Of a stretch of 64,000 nucleotides of DNA, positions 17,736-26,095 are shown piece after piece. The stretch lies in the NCBI GenBank assembly GCA_018701215.1, contig JABIWH010000022.1, positions 38,021-102,020 of the forward strand, given 5' to 3'. Every line of letters starts with the position of its first letter. The stretch's first letter is position 1. A program made the position numbers and the translations under genes. A model generated the notes under the pieces. The model did not search any database. It had not been told where the DNA came from and was given only the letters and a program-made list of their open reading frames with translations. The DNA comes from Rhodospirillaceae bacterium (lineage in GTDB: Bacteria; Pseudomonadota; Alphaproteobacteria; GCA-2731375).

Positions 17736-18161
17736 TCATTTGATGAAATAGCCCGCGACGGACCAACGTCCATCGGCTTCCAACATCGGGGTGATGGTCT
17801 CGACGGCGGCCCGCTTTTTCTGAAAAGACGTATTGAACTGGATGACGACATACTGACCATCCGGCGCCCCAGGCAACGAGGTGGCGTAGGTTTTGCCTTT
17901 TAGGTCTCTGGAAAGGACCCTTCCGAGCGGTTGGCGAACACCCGTCATGGCCTGGCGCCACTGTTCCTGAGTGACCGCCGATTTGAAATATCGCGCCGCC
18001 GAACGCCAGCTCGCTTCGTAATTCCCGGCATCGACCAGGGAAAGCCAACTCCGGGCCGCGCGAAGGGCCGCGGCCTCCTTTGCATCCGATGCCATTGCCG
18101 TCGGGCCCGCCAAGCCAATAAACAAGACGATCAGAGATGATTGAACCAGGTTTCTAATCAT
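17736..18161 (-). CDS. DUF4019 domain protein, periplasmic
   Basis: A 141-residue protein with an N-terminal signal peptide (hydrophobic SSLIVLFIGLAGPTAMA followed by SDA) and a DUF4019 domain. Family features are AARSWLSLVDAGNYEASWRSAA, the QWRQAMTGVRQPLGRVLSRDL segment and the final strand pair YVVIQFNTSFQKKRAAVETITPM...DGRWSVAGYFIK. The fold resembles nuclear transport factor 2-like domains. It is the first gene of a two-gene unit with the Ig-like protein (17296-17715), with stop and possible start overlapping. Role unknown; a periplasmic binding or chaperone-like role is only a guess. Confidence 0.78.
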   Translation of the reverse strand: MIRNLVQSSLIVLFIGLAGPTAMASDAKEAAALRAARSWLSLVDAGNYEASWRSAARYFKSAVTQEQWRQAMTGVRQPLGRVLSRDLKGKTYATSLPGAPDGQYVVIQFNTSFQKKRAAVETITPMLEADGRWSVAGYFIK

Positions 18162-18237
18162 TGTCCGCCTATCCTTCTTTCGGACGACCCAGGCGCCAGA
18201 ATAGCAATAGCGCCGACAGACTAGATTATCATAAGAG

Positions 18238-18280
18238 CACTGGGGTCAGGTCTTGTTTTCTGCATCTCAAAATGACCGGT
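18238..18280. repeat. REP-like remnant
   Basis: The stretch GGGGTCAGGTCTTG (about 18242-18255), followed by TTTTCTGCATCTCAAAATG, looks like the REP-type sequences that accompany REP-associated transposases in many proteobacteria. It is a solo copy without a transposase, just upstream of the yqgE stop. Recognised from memory of the motif; no second copy was seen in this window. Confidence 0.35.
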
Positions 18281-18287
18281 ATTCCCG

Positions 18288-18956
18288 TCAAAGCTCCACC
18301 CCCCGCTTATCCATGGCGCGCTGCCATTTCGTCTCCATATCGTTGTCGAAGATGATGCCGTCGTCGGGGCCGACGGTGATCCAGCTTTTGCGCTTGATTT
18401 CGCCTTCCAGCTGGCCGGGGCCCCAGCCGGCGTAGCCAATCGCCAGAAAGCCCTTGGCCGGGCCCTTGCCGTTGGCCAGGGCGCGCAGGATTTCTTGGTT
18501 TCTGGTCAGCGATACCTTGGGGGTGACCACAATCGTGCCGCTGCCGGTGTAGTCGTTGGAATGGATGAAATTCCAGTGCGTCGGCTGCACCGGACCGCCA
18601 TAGTGTATCCGTATCTCGCGCTCATCGCCGCCATTTCCGTCCGGCGCATCCTCTCCCAATATATCGCCCAGCAGTTTTGCCGCCGGCCGCACCGAGATCA
18701 GGCGATTGACGATTAGACCGAATGCGCCCTTGTCGTCATGATGGGCCAGGAAGATGACAGCCCTGGAAAACCGCGGGTCCCGCATGCGTGGCGCGGCGAC
18801 AAGCAGCCAGCCGGTCAGATTTTCGTTACGGTCTGCCTCGGGCCGTTGCGCCGCCACCCTTTCGCCGGCCATGCTGCTGGCCGCCAACGTAGCCGCGACC
18901 AGCAAACAGGCGAGTTGCCGCGCGAAGGATGCCATTCCAGCGCTCTGTCGTTTCAT
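18288..18956 (-). CDS. YqgE/AlgH family protein
   Basis: A 222-residue member of the YqgE/AlgH family (DUF179). Characteristic segments are GWLLVAAPRMRDPRFSRAVIFLAHHDDKGAFGLIVNR, IHYGGPVQPTHWNFIHSND, and FLAIGYAGWGPGQLEGEI. Family members are usually cytoplasmic, about 185-200 residues. This copy has a 30-residue extension that looks like a signal peptide (LACLLVAATLAASSMAGE), so it may be exported or membrane-associated; a later start near the conserved domain cannot be excluded. The function is unclear. It stands alone on the minus strand. Confidence 0.88.
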   Translation of the reverse strand: MKRQSAGMASFARQLACLLVAATLAASSMAGERVAAQRPEADRNENLTGWLLVAAPRMRDPRFSRAVIFLAHHDDKGAFGLIVNRLISVRPAAKLLGDILGEDAPDGNGGDEREIRIHYGGPVQPTHWNFIHSNDYTGSGTIVVTPKVSLTRNQEILRALANGKGPAKGFLAIGYAGWGPGQLEGEIKRKSWITVGPDDGIIFDNDMETKWQRAMDKRGVEL

Positions 18957-19071
18957 GGGGCCAGCCTATCATGGGCGGCCGCGCCATCGCAAAACGTCCC
19001 TCCCGCCCCTCTTGACCGCGGCCTGGGTTCAATCTGATAGTGGCGCCTGATGAATTTGCGGGGAACACAGC

Positions 19072-19821
19072 ATGCGTTTGAAAGATAAAGTCGCGATTGT
19101 TACCGGTGCGGCGTCGGGAATGGGGGCTTCAACCGCCAAAATATTCGCCAACCAGGGCGCCAAGGTTCTGGTGACGGATATGCTGGAAGACGAAGGCGCG
19201 GGCGTGGTAGCGGAGATTACCAAAGCCGATGGCGAGGCGCGCTTTCAACGGCTCGATGTGACATCCGAGGCGGACTGGGACAGCGCCGTGGCGGCGGCGT
19301 TGGCGGCGTACGGCAAGCTCGATATTCTGGTCAATAACGCCGGTGTTAGCGGCAGTACCCCGGATCTATTAAATCTGGATACCTGGGATCAGCAGATGAA
19401 CATCAACGCCAAGGGGGTGTTCCTAGGCATGCGCGCGGTCATTCCGGTAATGCAAAAGGGCGGCGGCGGGTCCATCGTCAATATTTCGTCGATCTCCGGC
19501 TTCGTCGGCCAGGAGTATGTGCATATGGGGTATAGCGCCGCCAAGGGCGCGGTGCGCCTGGCGACCAAGGCGGCCGCCGTGCAACACGCCAAGGACGGCA
19601 TCCGCGTGAATTCGGTGCATCCCGGCATCATGCCGCCCATGCGCACCTCGAAACTAACGGCTGATCCCGAATTGCGCGCCAAGATGATCGCGGCCATCCC
19701 CATGGCGCGCGAAGGCGGGGTGGAGGAAGTGGCTTACGCCAACCTGTTCCTGGCCAGCGACGAGGCATCCTATATCACTGGCATCGAGGTGCCCGTGGAC
19801 GGCGGCTATCTGGCGGTATAG
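19072..19821 (+). CDS. SDR family oxidoreductase
   Basis: A 249-residue classical short-chain dehydrogenase. The cofactor loop is TGAASGMG (11-18), the acidic Asp in LVTDM after strand two favours NAD, and the active site is visible as NISSISG with Tyr154 and Lys158 (YSAAK). The C-terminus SYITGIEVPVDGGYLAV is typical. It resembles cyclopentanol and 3-alpha-hydroxysteroid dehydrogenase-like SDRs. It is followed within 43 bases by an isomerase-like DsbA-family gene and then an amidohydrolase, suggesting a small catabolic operon for an aromatic or alicyclic compound. Confidence 0.88.
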   Translation: MRLKDKVAIVTGAASGMGASTAKIFANQGAKVLVTDMLEDEGAGVVAEITKADGEARFQRLDVTSEADWDSAVAAALAAYGKLDILVNNAGVSGSTPDLLNLDTWDQQMNINAKGVFLGMRAVIPVMQKGGGGSIVNISSISGFVGQEYVHMGYSAAKGAVRLATKAAAVQHAKDGIRVNSVHPGIMPPMRTSKLTADPELRAKMIAAIPMAREGGVEEVAYANLFLASDEASYITGIEVPVDGGYLAV

Positions 19822-19863
19822 ACGCCAGCAATCTGAAACTTCATCAAGCACAGGACATAAAAA

Positions 19864-20490
19864 ATGCCGGCTATCGAATATTTCTACTCCGCACATTCAG
19901 CCTTCGCCTATCTCGGCTCCGCCCGGATGATGGAGGTCGCCGGGACGGCGGGCGCATCGATTATTCACAAGCCGGTTGATCTGCTCCGCGTCATGGTCGA
20001 GTCCGGCGCCGGCTCGACGCGGGAACGTGGCGACCGGCACCGCGCCTATTATTTCGGCCGCGAAATCGAACGCTGGGCCGAATGGCGCAACGCCCCGGTG
20101 GTGGAGGGCATGCCGACCCATCACCACAACGATACTACGTTGTGCAACGGCATGCTGATCGCCGGAATTGAGCAAGGCCACAATGTGGACCGGCTGGCAC
20201 ACAGGATGCTTGAAGCGCACTGGCGCGACGACGCCGACCTGGCCGACCGCGAGACCCTGACGCGGCTCGCAAATGAGGTCGATCTCGACCCAGCCCCCCT
20301 GCTGGATGCCGCCCTGTCGCCGCAAATCAGCGCCATTTATCTGGCCAATACGGAAGAAGCCATCCGCCGCTCCGTCTTCGGCTCACCGACCTATTTCGTC
20401 GACGGCGACATGTTCTACGGCCAGGACCATCTTGAAATGGTTGAGCGCGCCCTGGCCCAACCGTTCCAGGGTGTCTGGCCCCGCACATAG
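19864..20490 (+). CDS. 2-hydroxychromene-2-carboxylate isomerase family protein
   Basis: A 208-residue kappa-class GST/DsbA-like protein of the 2-hydroxychromene-2-carboxylate isomerase (NahD) family, which uses glutathione to isomerise an intermediate of naphthalene-type degradation. The N-terminus IEYFYSAHSAFAYLGSARM replaces the CxxC motif of DsbA with Ser residues, as expected for the isomerase. The C-terminal SPTYFVDGDMFYGQDHLEMVE contains the cis-proline loop and the family ending. It lies between an SDR and an amidohydrolase in one orientation. The specific substrate is not known. Confidence 0.85.
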   Translation: MPAIEYFYSAHSAFAYLGSARMMEVAGTAGASIIHKPVDLLRVMVESGAGSTRERGDRHRAYYFGREIERWAEWRNAPVVEGMPTHHHNDTTLCNGMLIAGIEQGHNVDRLAHRMLEAHWRDDADLADRETLTRLANEVDLDPAPLLDAALSPQISAIYLANTEEAIRRSVFGSPTYFVDGDMFYGQDHLEMVERALAQPFQGVWPRT

Positions 20491-20565
20491 CCGTGCACGT
20501 GGACGGCGCTATCCGGCTGTGTAACAGTCATCGGCTTGTAGATTCACATACGGGAGGAAACGAAA

Positions 20566-21462
20566 ATGGGCAAAGTCATCGATCTTGAAATCGGCATGCC
20601 GAAAACCGCAACCACGTCCGAGGCGGCAGAAATAAACCGGGGCCGGCCGGGCAATCCGTCGTCCTTTTCACTGCCGCGGCCCGAGGGCTATGGCTTCGAT
20701 AACTACGGCAAGATCTTTGGTGCCGGAGACCCCAACGCAGCACCCCTGCCCGACAATGCCCTCGATGATGTGGTCGCGGGAATGGATGCGGCAGACGTGG
20801 AATTCGGCCTGATGGTCAATATGCCCAACAACGAAATCGGCCAAATTCACCGGGATTATCCTGGCCGTTTCAAGTTGTTTCCCGCCCTCGATCCCATGGA
20901 CGGCATGCGCGCGGTGCGTGAGCTGGAAAAACTGGTGCGCGAAGACGGTGCCAATGGGTTTCGCGTGTCCTCTCTCTATACTTGCCTGCCCGCCAGCGAC
21001 CGCCGCTATTATCCGCTCTACGCCAAATGCTGTGAACTGGGCGTGCCGGTACGGATCTATACCGCCATGACCTACGCCAACGACCGGCCATACGAATTGG
21101 GCCATCCCCGTCATCTGGACGAGATCTGCATTGACTTTCCCGAACTAAAAGTCTGCGCCGGCTTGGCGGGCTGGCCCTGGATCAACGATATGGTGGGGCT
21201 GTTGCGGCGGCATCCGAACCTGTATTGCGACACCGCCGCTCATCGCCCGCGCTATCTGGGCAAGGAAGGTTCAGGCTGGGAGATGTTCCTGCAATACGGC
21301 AACAGCCTGTTGCAGGACAAGGTGATGATCGGCTTTTCCTGCTATTTGATGGGCTCCAGCTATGCCGAGTTGATCGCGGAGTATCAACAGCTGCCCCTGA
21401 AGGAAGCGGTGCTGGAAAAATGGCTGTACGGCAATGCCGTGGAGTTTTTCGGCGGCAGCTAA
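20566..21462 (+). CDS. Amidohydrolase-2 family protein
   Basis: A 298-residue protein with the TIM-barrel pattern of amidohydrolase-2 (ACMSD-like decarboxylases and hydrolases). Recognisable pieces are the FKLFPALDPMDGMRAVRELEKLV strand-helix, GANGFRVSSLY, VCAGLAGWPWINDMVGLLRRHPNLYCDTAAH and the ending EKWLYGNAVEFF. The usual N-terminal HxH metal motif is not obvious and the histidine before the WPW motif (H-x-G-x-x-x-P) is replaced by AGLAGWPW, so metal dependence is doubtful. GGAGG lies before the ATG at 20566. Operonic with the SDR and isomerase upstream. Confidence 0.8.
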   Translation: MGKVIDLEIGMPKTATTSEAAEINRGRPGNPSSFSLPRPEGYGFDNYGKIFGAGDPNAAPLPDNALDDVVAGMDAADVEFGLMVNMPNNEIGQIHRDYPGRFKLFPALDPMDGMRAVRELEKLVREDGANGFRVSSLYTCLPASDRRYYPLYAKCCELGVPVRIYTAMTYANDRPYELGHPRHLDEICIDFPELKVCAGLAGWPWINDMVGLLRRHPNLYCDTAAHRPRYLGKEGSGWEMFLQYGNSLLQDKVMIGFSCYLMGSSYAELIAEYQQLPLKEAVLEKWLYGNAVEFFGGS

Positions 21463-21480
21463 ACTAAATTATATGAAATC

Positions 21481-21527
21481 CGCCTGAGGTATCAGGCGCC
21501 GGTCGCGGCCTACCCGGATAAAACAAG
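21481..21527 (+). promoter_or_regulatory. Structured 5' UTR before queC
   Basis: A perfect hairpin CGCCTGA-GGTA-TCAGGCG (21481-21498) is followed by CCGG-11 nt-CCGG (21499-21517) and then ATAAAACAAGGA before the queC start. The CCGG stem followed by an A-rich tail loosely resembles a class I preQ1 riboswitch, which would fit a gene of queuosine biosynthesis. The expected loop-tail pseudoknot pairing is not evident, so only structure can be claimed. Confidence 0.3.
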
Positions 21528-21537
21528 GACTGCCAAA

Positions 21538-22221
21538 ATGAAAACCATCGTTGTGTGCTCGGGCGGACTGGATTCCGTTTCCCTGGCCTGTAAAGTCGCG
21601 GCGGAAGCAGACTTGCTGCGCCTGGTCACCTTTGACTATGGCCAGCGCCATGCCAAGGAAATCGATTTCGCCCGCGCCTGTGGCAAACGGCTGGGTGTGC
21701 CTTGTGACATCGTTGATATAAGCGCGGTCGGCAAGCTGCTCAGCGGTTCCGCCCTGACCGATGACGTGGATGTACCCGATGGGCATTATGCCGAGGACAG
21801 CATGAAGCTGACCATCGTGCCCAACCGCAATGCCATCATGCTGACCATCGCCTTTGGCATTGCCGCCGCACAAGGTGCGGATGCGGTGGCCACTGCGGTA
21901 CACGGCGGCGATCACTTCATCTATCCCGATTGCCGCCCGGAATTCGTCGACGCGTTCGAGGCGATGCAAAAGCAGGCCCTGGACGGTTACGCCGATATCC
22001 GGCTCTACACGCCGTTCGTCAATATTCCGAAATCCGCCATCGTTACCGAAGGTGCGCGGCATAACACGCCGTATGCCGAGACCTGGTCCTGCTACAAGGG
22101 CGGCGAAAATCACTGTGGCCGTTGCGGCACCTGCGTGGAACGGCGCGAAGCCTTCCACCTCGCCGGCATCCCCGATCCAACCGTCTACGACGATCCTGAT
22201 TTTTGGCGATCCGCAGTGTGA
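21538..22221 (+). CDS. queC: 7-cyano-7-deazaguanine synthase QueC
   Basis: A 227-residue ATP-dependent enzyme converting 7-carboxy-7-deazaguanine to preQ0 in queuosine biosynthesis. The PP-loop SGGLDS is at residues 8-13, followed by FDYGQRHAKEIDFAR and PNRNAIMLTIAFG. The zinc-binding cysteines lie in TWSCYKGGENHCGRCGTC near the C-terminus (C-x8-C-x2-C-x2-C). Length is normal. AAGGA precedes the ATG. The other queuosine genes (queD, queE) are not in the window. It is followed by an M24-family gene, which is probably unrelated. Confidence 0.96.
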   Translation: MKTIVVCSGGLDSVSLACKVAAEADLLRLVTFDYGQRHAKEIDFARACGKRLGVPCDIVDISAVGKLLSGSALTDDVDVPDGHYAEDSMKLTIVPNRNAIMLTIAFGIAAAQGADAVATAVHGGDHFIYPDCRPEFVDAFEAMQKQALDGYADIRLYTPFVNIPKSAIVTEGARHNTPYAETWSCYKGGENHCGRCGTCVERREAFHLAGIPDPTVYDDPDFWRSAV

Positions 22222-22270
22222 TATCGATGACACCTGGTACAGAACAGATGTCCAGAAAAGGAATGTTCAA

Positions 22271-23431
22271 ATGACATTGCATTTCGAAACCGCTGAATTC
22301 GATCGCCGCGTCGCCAAGGCCCGGCAAGGCCTGGCCGAGCGGGGATTGGCCGCAATCCTATTGTTCGCGCAGGAAAGCCACTACTACCTGAGCGGCTATG
22401 ACACCACCGGCTATGTCTTCTTTCAATGCCTCGTGCTGACGGCGGATCAACAACCCCTGACGCTGCTGACCCGGCGGCCCGACTTGGAGCAGGCCCGCCG
22501 CACCTCCATCATCGATGACATCCGCATCTGGTACGACCGGGAGGATGCCTCGCCCACGGACGAGCTTAGGGACATCCTGGCGGAAAAAGGTCTGGCCGGC
22601 GCGTGCATCGGCATCGAACTCGACAGTTATGGCCTGCGGGCGCACGATTATGAGCAATTAAAAACCTCGCTGGACGGCTGGTGTGAACTGGAAGACGCCT
22701 CGGCGCTGGTACGCGGCCTGCGGCTGATCAAGTCAGGGGCGGAACTAGACTATGTTCGCCGGGCGGCGGAACTGGCGGATGCTTCGTTGCTGGCCATGTT
22801 GGACACAGCGGGACCCGGTGCTTTCGAGGGTGATATCGCGGCGGCGGGGACAGGAGCGATCCTGTCTGGCGGCGGCGATCCGGCCCCTTCCGGACCGGTT
22901 CTTGGTTCTGGCGAGAGGGCGCTGCTGATCCGCTCGGCGACGGGATTTCGGCACCTGGATGAACAAGATCAGCTAACAATGGAGTTTGCCGGCAGCTACC
23001 GCCACTATTGCGCCTGTCTGATGCGCACCGTCGCCATTGGGTCGGGCAGCGAAAAACATCGGCAAATGTTCCAGATCACGCAAGATGCCCTTTCGGCGAT
23101 GACCGAGGCCGCCCGCCCTGGCCGTCCCCTGGGCGAGATCGACGATGCGCACCGCCGCGTCTACGACGAAAACGGCTATGGCGACGTCCGCATGGCCGCC
23201 TGCGGTTATTCCCTGGGTGCCTCTTTCCGCCCCACCTGGATGGACGTACCGCCCATGTTGTTCAGCGGCAACCCGTTGTCGGCCCAGCCCGGCATGGTGT
23301 TGTTCCTGCACGCCATCCTGATTGATAGCCCGGCAAATCTCGCTATGAGCCTGGGCCATACGATTATCATAACAGAGAACAGTGCGGATGTTTTGAGCCG
23401 GCTGGAACCCGACTACATCATTTGCGCTTGA
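22271..23431 (+). CDS. M24 family peptidase-like protein, creatinase/ectoine hydrolase type
   Basis: A 386-residue pita-bread fold protein. The N-terminal domain begins FETAEFDRRVAKARQGLAERGLAAILLF and contains the SHYYLSGYDTTGY segment. In the catalytic domain, metal ligands of true Xaa-Pro peptidases are missing: the usual Asp positions read MEFAGSYRHYCACLMRTV and the HGTGH motif reads CGYSLGASFRPTW. This is the pattern of metal-independent relatives such as creatinase and ectoine hydrolase (DoeA). ATG 22271 is chosen because the conserved N-terminus starts there. It overlaps the end of the convergent RmlD-like gene by 14 bases. Substrate not assigned. Confidence 0.8.
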   Translation: MTLHFETAEFDRRVAKARQGLAERGLAAILLFAQESHYYLSGYDTTGYVFFQCLVLTADQQPLTLLTRRPDLEQARRTSIIDDIRIWYDREDASPTDELRDILAEKGLAGACIGIELDSYGLRAHDYEQLKTSLDGWCELEDASALVRGLRLIKSGAELDYVRRAAELADASLLAMLDTAGPGAFEGDIAAAGTGAILSGGGDPAPSGPVLGSGERALLIRSATGFRHLDEQDQLTMEFAGSYRHYCACLMRTVAIGSGSEKHRQMFQITQDALSAMTEAARPGRPLGEIDDAHRRVYDENGYGDVRMAACGYSLGASFRPTWMDVPPMLFSGNPLSAQPGMVLFLHAILIDSPANLAMSLGHTIIITENSADVLSRLEPDYIICA

Positions 23432-24302
23432 TGATGGAAAGGGCGGTTGCCTCGAACGCCGGCGCGGCTATGCCCCAGCGGCTTTGCTCGAGCGTCATTT
23501 CCAGGCTCGTATAACGGGGCCTGGCGGCGGCGGGTATATCGGCGGTCTGGCAGGAGCCGGGCTGGATCAAGGCGGGGTCATAGCCGGATTCCATCGCCAG
23601 AATGCGCGCCAGATCCACGTACGAACGATCTTCGCCGCCGGTACAATGATAAATGCCGCCGGCGCATTCCTCAGCGATATGCGTGGTGACTTCCGCCACC
23701 AGTTCGACCGGCACCGGCGCCAAATACAGATCATGGAACGGCGTTATGGCCTGGCCCGCCGCAAGGTCTTTGGCCCAGTCCTGCAATAGCTCCAAACTCG
23801 GCTCCACCACCTTGCTCAGGCGCAATACGGCACCTTGTTCGCCCAGGGCCAGTACGCCGGCCTCGGCGGCGGCTTTTTGGCGGCCGTATTCACAGGCCGG
23901 ACCGGGTGTGTCGGTGCGCGCACGCAAGGGCACCGTGCCGTCAAATGCCTTGTCCGATGATAGCAACAGAATATGCGCGCCCTGCCCGGCCATGTATTCA
24001 GCCACCGCTAGGGTACCATCAACATTGATCCGGCGTGTTGCAACGGGGTCTTTTTCGCACGCGCCAATGCGGGCGACGGCGGCGGCAAGAATGACCACAT
24101 CGGCGGCGGGAAGGTCCAGACGCGGCGACGCCAGATCCAAAAAAGGATGATTGTCATCGACCTGATCCTGGCGTCGGGTGGTGGCCTGCACCTGCCAGCC
24201 CAGCGCCTTGAAATGATCCGCCAAGGCGGCGCCGATCATACTGTCGCCGCCGACAATGAGAAGTTTACCTAGGAGACGTTTAACTGGGCCGTTTGCCACA
24301 AC
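23418..24302 (-). CDS. RmlD-like sugar-nucleotide reductase
   Basis: An NAD(P)-dependent reductase of the dTDP-4-dehydrorhamnose reductase (RmlD) family, about 294 residues. The N-terminal KLLIVGGDSMIGAALADHF binds the cofactor, VVILAAAVARIGACEKDP is the conserved middle segment, and YGRQKAAAE carries the catalytic YxxxK. The start is uncertain: a GTG at 24302 is favoured, overlapping the upstream methyltransferase by 23 bases; an ATG at 24359 would overlap by 80. It is the last gene of the sugar operon running from 30350 down to 23418, and likely acts late in making a deoxy or modified sugar nucleotide. Confidence 0.8.
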   Translation of the reverse strand, partial: VVANGPVKRLLGKLLIVGGDSMIGAALADHFKALGWQVQATTRRQDQVDDNHPFLDLASPRLDLPAADVVILAAAVARIGACEKDPVATRRINVDGTLAVAEYMAGQGAHILLLSSDKAFDGTVPLRARTDTPGPACEYGRQKAAAEAGVLALGEQGAVLRLSKVVEPSLELLQDWAKDLAAGQAITPFHDLYLAPVPVELVAEVTTHIAEECAGGIYHCTGGEDRSYVDLARILAMESGYDPALIQPGSCQTADIPAAARPRYTSLEMTLEQSRWGIAAPAFEATALSIIKRK

Positions 24303-24957
24303 AAAGCGCCAGGTAATAATGGGCCATGGGCCAGAACCCTGTATGCACCACCTCGTCATTCATTGAAAAGACGAAGACGTTTTCAAAAAAGCCCTCCATC
24401 AGGGCCTTGAAGTCACCGCCGTGCTTGCAATTAATATGACCGATCTTGCTTTGCGGCGAAGCATGTTCCTGGCTATCCAGGGACGGCATGCCGACGATCA
24501 GAACCCCATCGCTGTTCAGGGACATGATGATATTGCGCAGGAAAGTCTCTTCCTGCGTTTGGGGAATATGCTCCAACACATCCAAACTGTAGGCGGCATC
24601 GAAAATACCCGGATAGGGCCCCGACAGCATATCGTGCACGGCAGGGGTCAGGGGCCAATCGGGATGCATGCGCCGCTCGATATCAGCGATGAAGACCGGA
24701 TCGATATCCAGCACCGTCAGTTCGCCGGTTTCCTGCTGTACCACGCGGGAGCCGAAGGCATCGCCACAGCCGACCTCGACCAACCGGCGCTTGCCCGACA
24801 GCATCTTAGCGACGAATTTGTAGCGCGAGAGCAGGATCGCCAAACGACGCGGATCGTCACGCCAGACCTGATTGGTCATCACGCCGAGGCTGTCCACACC
24901 GGATTCCTCGGCTGCCCGGAGGCAATCCTCGTATTGCGCTTCCTTGGTCCGTGCCAT
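24280..24957 (-). CDS. Class I SAM-dependent methyltransferase
   Basis: A 225-residue methyltransferase with the class I SAM fold. Motif I is LVEVGCGDAFGSRVV, motif post-I is LTVLDIDPVFIADIE, and the acidic strand 4 region reads YPGIFDAAYSLDVLEHIPQ. It probably methylates a sugar hydroxyl or amino group in the polysaccharide operon (inference from context). Start could also be the TTG at 24978, which has AGGTGA in front; the ATG at 24957 is used here. It lies between another methyltransferase gene (24987-25649, gap about 30 bases) and the RmlD-like gene (overlapping). Confidence 0.82.
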   Translation of the reverse strand: MARTKEAQYEDCLRAAEESGVDSLGVMTNQVWRDDPRRLAILLSRYKFVAKMLSGKRRLVEVGCGDAFGSRVVQQETGELTVLDIDPVFIADIERRMHPDWPLTPAVHDMLSGPYPGIFDAAYSLDVLEHIPQTQEETFLRNIIMSLNSDGVLIVGMPSLDSQEHASPQSKIGHINCKHGGDFKALMEGFFENVFVFSMNDEVVHTGFWPMAHYYLALCCGKRPS

Positions 24958-24986
24958 TGTATTTGCGGTCTCTACCAAAATTTCAC

Positions 24987-25649
24987 CTATTCAAACGTGA
25001 TGTAGCCGTAATCGCCGTCGTAACCGGTTTGCTGGAAAACAAATTCCCATTCCGCCGGCATCATGAAAGCCCGGCATGTGAGTTGCCAATAAAGCAGGTT
25101 GGCTTTTTCCCGTTCGTTACGGTAGCTCTCGATCGTAATGTGTTTCGGCCCCTTGCCGACCCGCTGCATTTCCTGCAATGAGGGATAAAGTTCGAAGTTA
25201 AAAAGATTGTGAAAGGTATTGATTGAATACACAAAGTCAAATTCATCGTCACCATAAGGAAGATCCACGCAATTGCCCACCCGCAGGTGCGCACGGACCT
25301 CGTCCTTGGCGTTCTCGATACCGTAGGCGGAGATATCGATACCACTGACCTGGGCGCCTTCCAGAGCCTGGGTGAATTCATAGAGCAGGAAACCCTTGCC
25401 GCAGCCAATGTCGAGGATCTTGGCGCCTGGCTTCAAGTCATAGTGGGCCACCATGGCGTCAGCCACTTTGCGCCAGCGGCCGTCGTAATAGTAACCGCCA
25501 AAGCCATAGCGGCGGTCGCCATCCCAATAATCCTTGCCGAATTGTCCGGCAATTTCCGCGCATTCGGCCTTGTCATGCTCCACCACACGCTGGACATAGT
25601 CCCGCGCGGTGGCTTTGTGCACGATGCCGACGAAATCAACGAATGCCAT
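24987..25649 (-). CDS. Class I SAM-dependent methyltransferase
   Basis: A 220-residue methyltransferase. The SAM loop is KILDIGCGKGFLLYEF, followed by VSGIDISAYGIENAK and the strand-4 segment FDFVYSINTFHNL. The N-terminal 55 residues carry an aromatic-rich segment (YWDGDRRYGFGGYYYDGRW) often seen in nonribosomal or polysaccharide-cluster methyltransferases of this subgroup. It starts two bases after the LIC12192-family stop, so translation is probably coupled. The substrate is presumed to be the sugar or sugar nucleotide made by the cluster; this is context inference. Confidence 0.85.
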   Translation of the reverse strand: MAFVDFVGIVHKATARDYVQRVVEHDKAECAEIAGQFGKDYWDGDRRYGFGGYYYDGRWRKVADAMVAHYDLKPGAKILDIGCGKGFLLYEFTQALEGAQVSGIDISAYGIENAKDEVRAHLRVGNCVDLPYGDDEFDFVYSINTFHNLFNFELYPSLQEMQRVGKGPKHITIESYRNEREKANLLYWQLTCRAFMMPAEWEFVFQQTGYDGDYGYITFE

Positions 25650-25651
25650 GT

Positions 25652-26095
25652 CTATTGTACCTGTGGGGATGTTGCGGCGTATTGTTCGACCATGAAAATG
25701 TCCTCCAGGCGGGCGGCATCCACCGGGTTTCGAATGGCCATGTTTTCCAGGGCGCCGTGCAGATCCGCGCCGGCTTCGAATATACGCCGGTAGAGGTCAT
25801 GACGCCGTTCCGCCCGGGCCGGAAGCATAAAGAGGGAAAAGCAGATCACGCCTTCGACGCGCTGCAACTCCCCCAGCACCGTTTCGAGGTTCATATAGCA
25901 GGCATCCATGGCGTATTCCGTGGCGGAGAGCAGATAATGCAGGCCATTACGCTGGGCATAGTCGCGTACCACCAGGTTCTGCACATGCTGGGGCCAATCC
26001 TGGCCGCGTACCGGACGGGAGGCGATATAGCCACGGTGACCCAGAATATTGGGCTGGTTGGCTTGGTTATTCAACGAAACCTCCCGGTAATTCAT
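25652..26095 (-). CDS. Sporadic carbohydrate cluster protein, LIC12192 family
   Basis: A 147-residue protein recognised as the LIC12192 family, a marker of sporadically distributed carbohydrate clusters first noted in Leptospira. Visible conserved pieces are HRGYIASRPVRGQDWPQHVQNLVVRDYA, HYLLSATEYAMDACYMNLE, and EGVICFSLFMLP. The end is charged and variable. The biochemical role is unknown. It overlaps the 2OG-Fe(II) oxygenase gene by 29 bases and is two bases from the following methyltransferase, so it clearly belongs to the operon. Recognition is from memory of the family pattern. Confidence 0.8.
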   Translation of the reverse strand: MNYREVSLNNQANQPNILGHRGYIASRPVRGQDWPQHVQNLVVRDYAQRNGLHYLLSATEYAMDACYMNLETVLGELQRVEGVICFSLFMLPARAERRHDLYRRIFEAGADLHGALENMAIRNPVDAARLEDIFMVEQYAATSPQVQ

